Position numbers and translations under genes: made by a program. Positions 6,403 to 6,591 of a stretch of 6,591 nucleotides of DNA are shown here, piece by piece (position 1 is the stretch's first letter; the number at the start of each line of letters is the position of its first letter). Origin of the DNA: Saccharicrinis sp. UBA6048. Lineage in GTDB: Bacteria > Bacteroidota > Bacteroidia > Bacteroidales > Marinilabiliaceae. The stretch is taken from assembly GCA_002429115.1 (NCBI GenBank), contig DIYS01000090.1, positions 1 through 6,591 on the forward strand. Direction: 5' to 3'. The notes below the pieces were generated by a model that was not told the origin of the DNA, searched no databases, and saw nothing but the letters and a program-made list of their open reading frames with translations.

Positions 6403-6507
6403 TTTACCCTCTAAATCTCCCTCAGGAGGGAGACTAGAATAGTGTTGACCTGCATCTCGCGAATCAACACTTTTTACATCCCCTATTATAGGGGATTTAC
6501 AGGGGTG
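6403..6507. repeat. nested inverted repeat: two head-to-head palindromic units (BIME/MITE-like)
   Basis: The left unit (from 6403) has TTTACCCTCTAAAT and the stem TCTCCCT/AGGGAGA (6416-6422, 6427-6433). The right unit, in opposite orientation, has the stem ATCCCCTA/TAGGGGAT (6478-6485, 6489-6496) and then ATTTACAGGGGT. Between them AGTGTTGA (6441-6448) pairs with TCAACACT (6464-6471) around a 15-base loop. The outermost arms pair imperfectly, so the whole 105 bases can fold as one cruciform-like structure. It begins within a few bases of the broken transposase end. The left unit is related to 4003-4060. Confidence 0.75.
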
Positions 6508-6591
6508 AATAAGGACAATAATAAAAATTAGCCTTAACATTAAACTAAACCTTCAAGCCTTGATGGGCACTTAACCCGAAAAATTCACTGC

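Overview
The window most likely comes from an AT-rich member of the Bacteroidota, possibly a marine Marinilabiliales/Bacteroidales-type anaerobe. I base this on weak or absent Shine-Dalgarno sequences, a promoter candidate of the TAnnTTTG type, a PurF-like protein of a kind I remember from Bacteroides, and small one-helix membrane proteins resembling the DUF6090 family. The lineage below phylum is inference.

Region 1 (1-2088, minus strand) holds three tandem paralogues of a short membrane-anchored protein; the last one runs off the left edge. Each has one N-terminal transmembrane helix, then a charged helical region, then a 27-residue core that is identical in all three. Their function is unknown. 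A 334-base divergent intergenic region (2089-2422) with a 12-base operator-like dyad separates them from the next gene.

Region 2 (2423-3878) is a complete amidophosphoribosyltransferase-like gene followed by a strong intrinsic terminator. The phosphoribosyltransferase half and the cysteines expected for an Fe-S cluster are kept. The N-terminal glutaminase half has lost its catalytic cysteine (Ser at position 2) and other glutamine-handling residues.

Region 3 (3830-4421) has no gene. It carries two copies of a roughly 95-base direct repeat containing small hairpins, with a different palindromic repeat between them. It is followed by a complete iron-dependent alcohol dehydrogenase (4422-5540) very like Zymomonas AdhB, with a probable terminator.

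Region 4 (5661-6591) is a damaged insertion sequence. It has a left end, a long hairpin, and the first 205 codons of an IS1182-like transposase that stops just after the region of its first catalytic aspartate. The coding remnant abuts a 105-base nested inverted repeat (6403-6507) made of two head-to-head copies of the palindrome also found at 4003-4060. The final 84 bases show no recognisable feature.

The genes look like separate transcription units rather than one pathway: a minus-strand paralogue cluster, a purine-related enzyme, a fermentative dehydrogenase and a mobile-element scar. I see no convincing defence system, CRISPR array, tRNA or rRNA. The most unusual items are the glutaminase-dead PurF relative, the conserved paralogue triplet, and the palindromic repeats associated with the truncated transposase.
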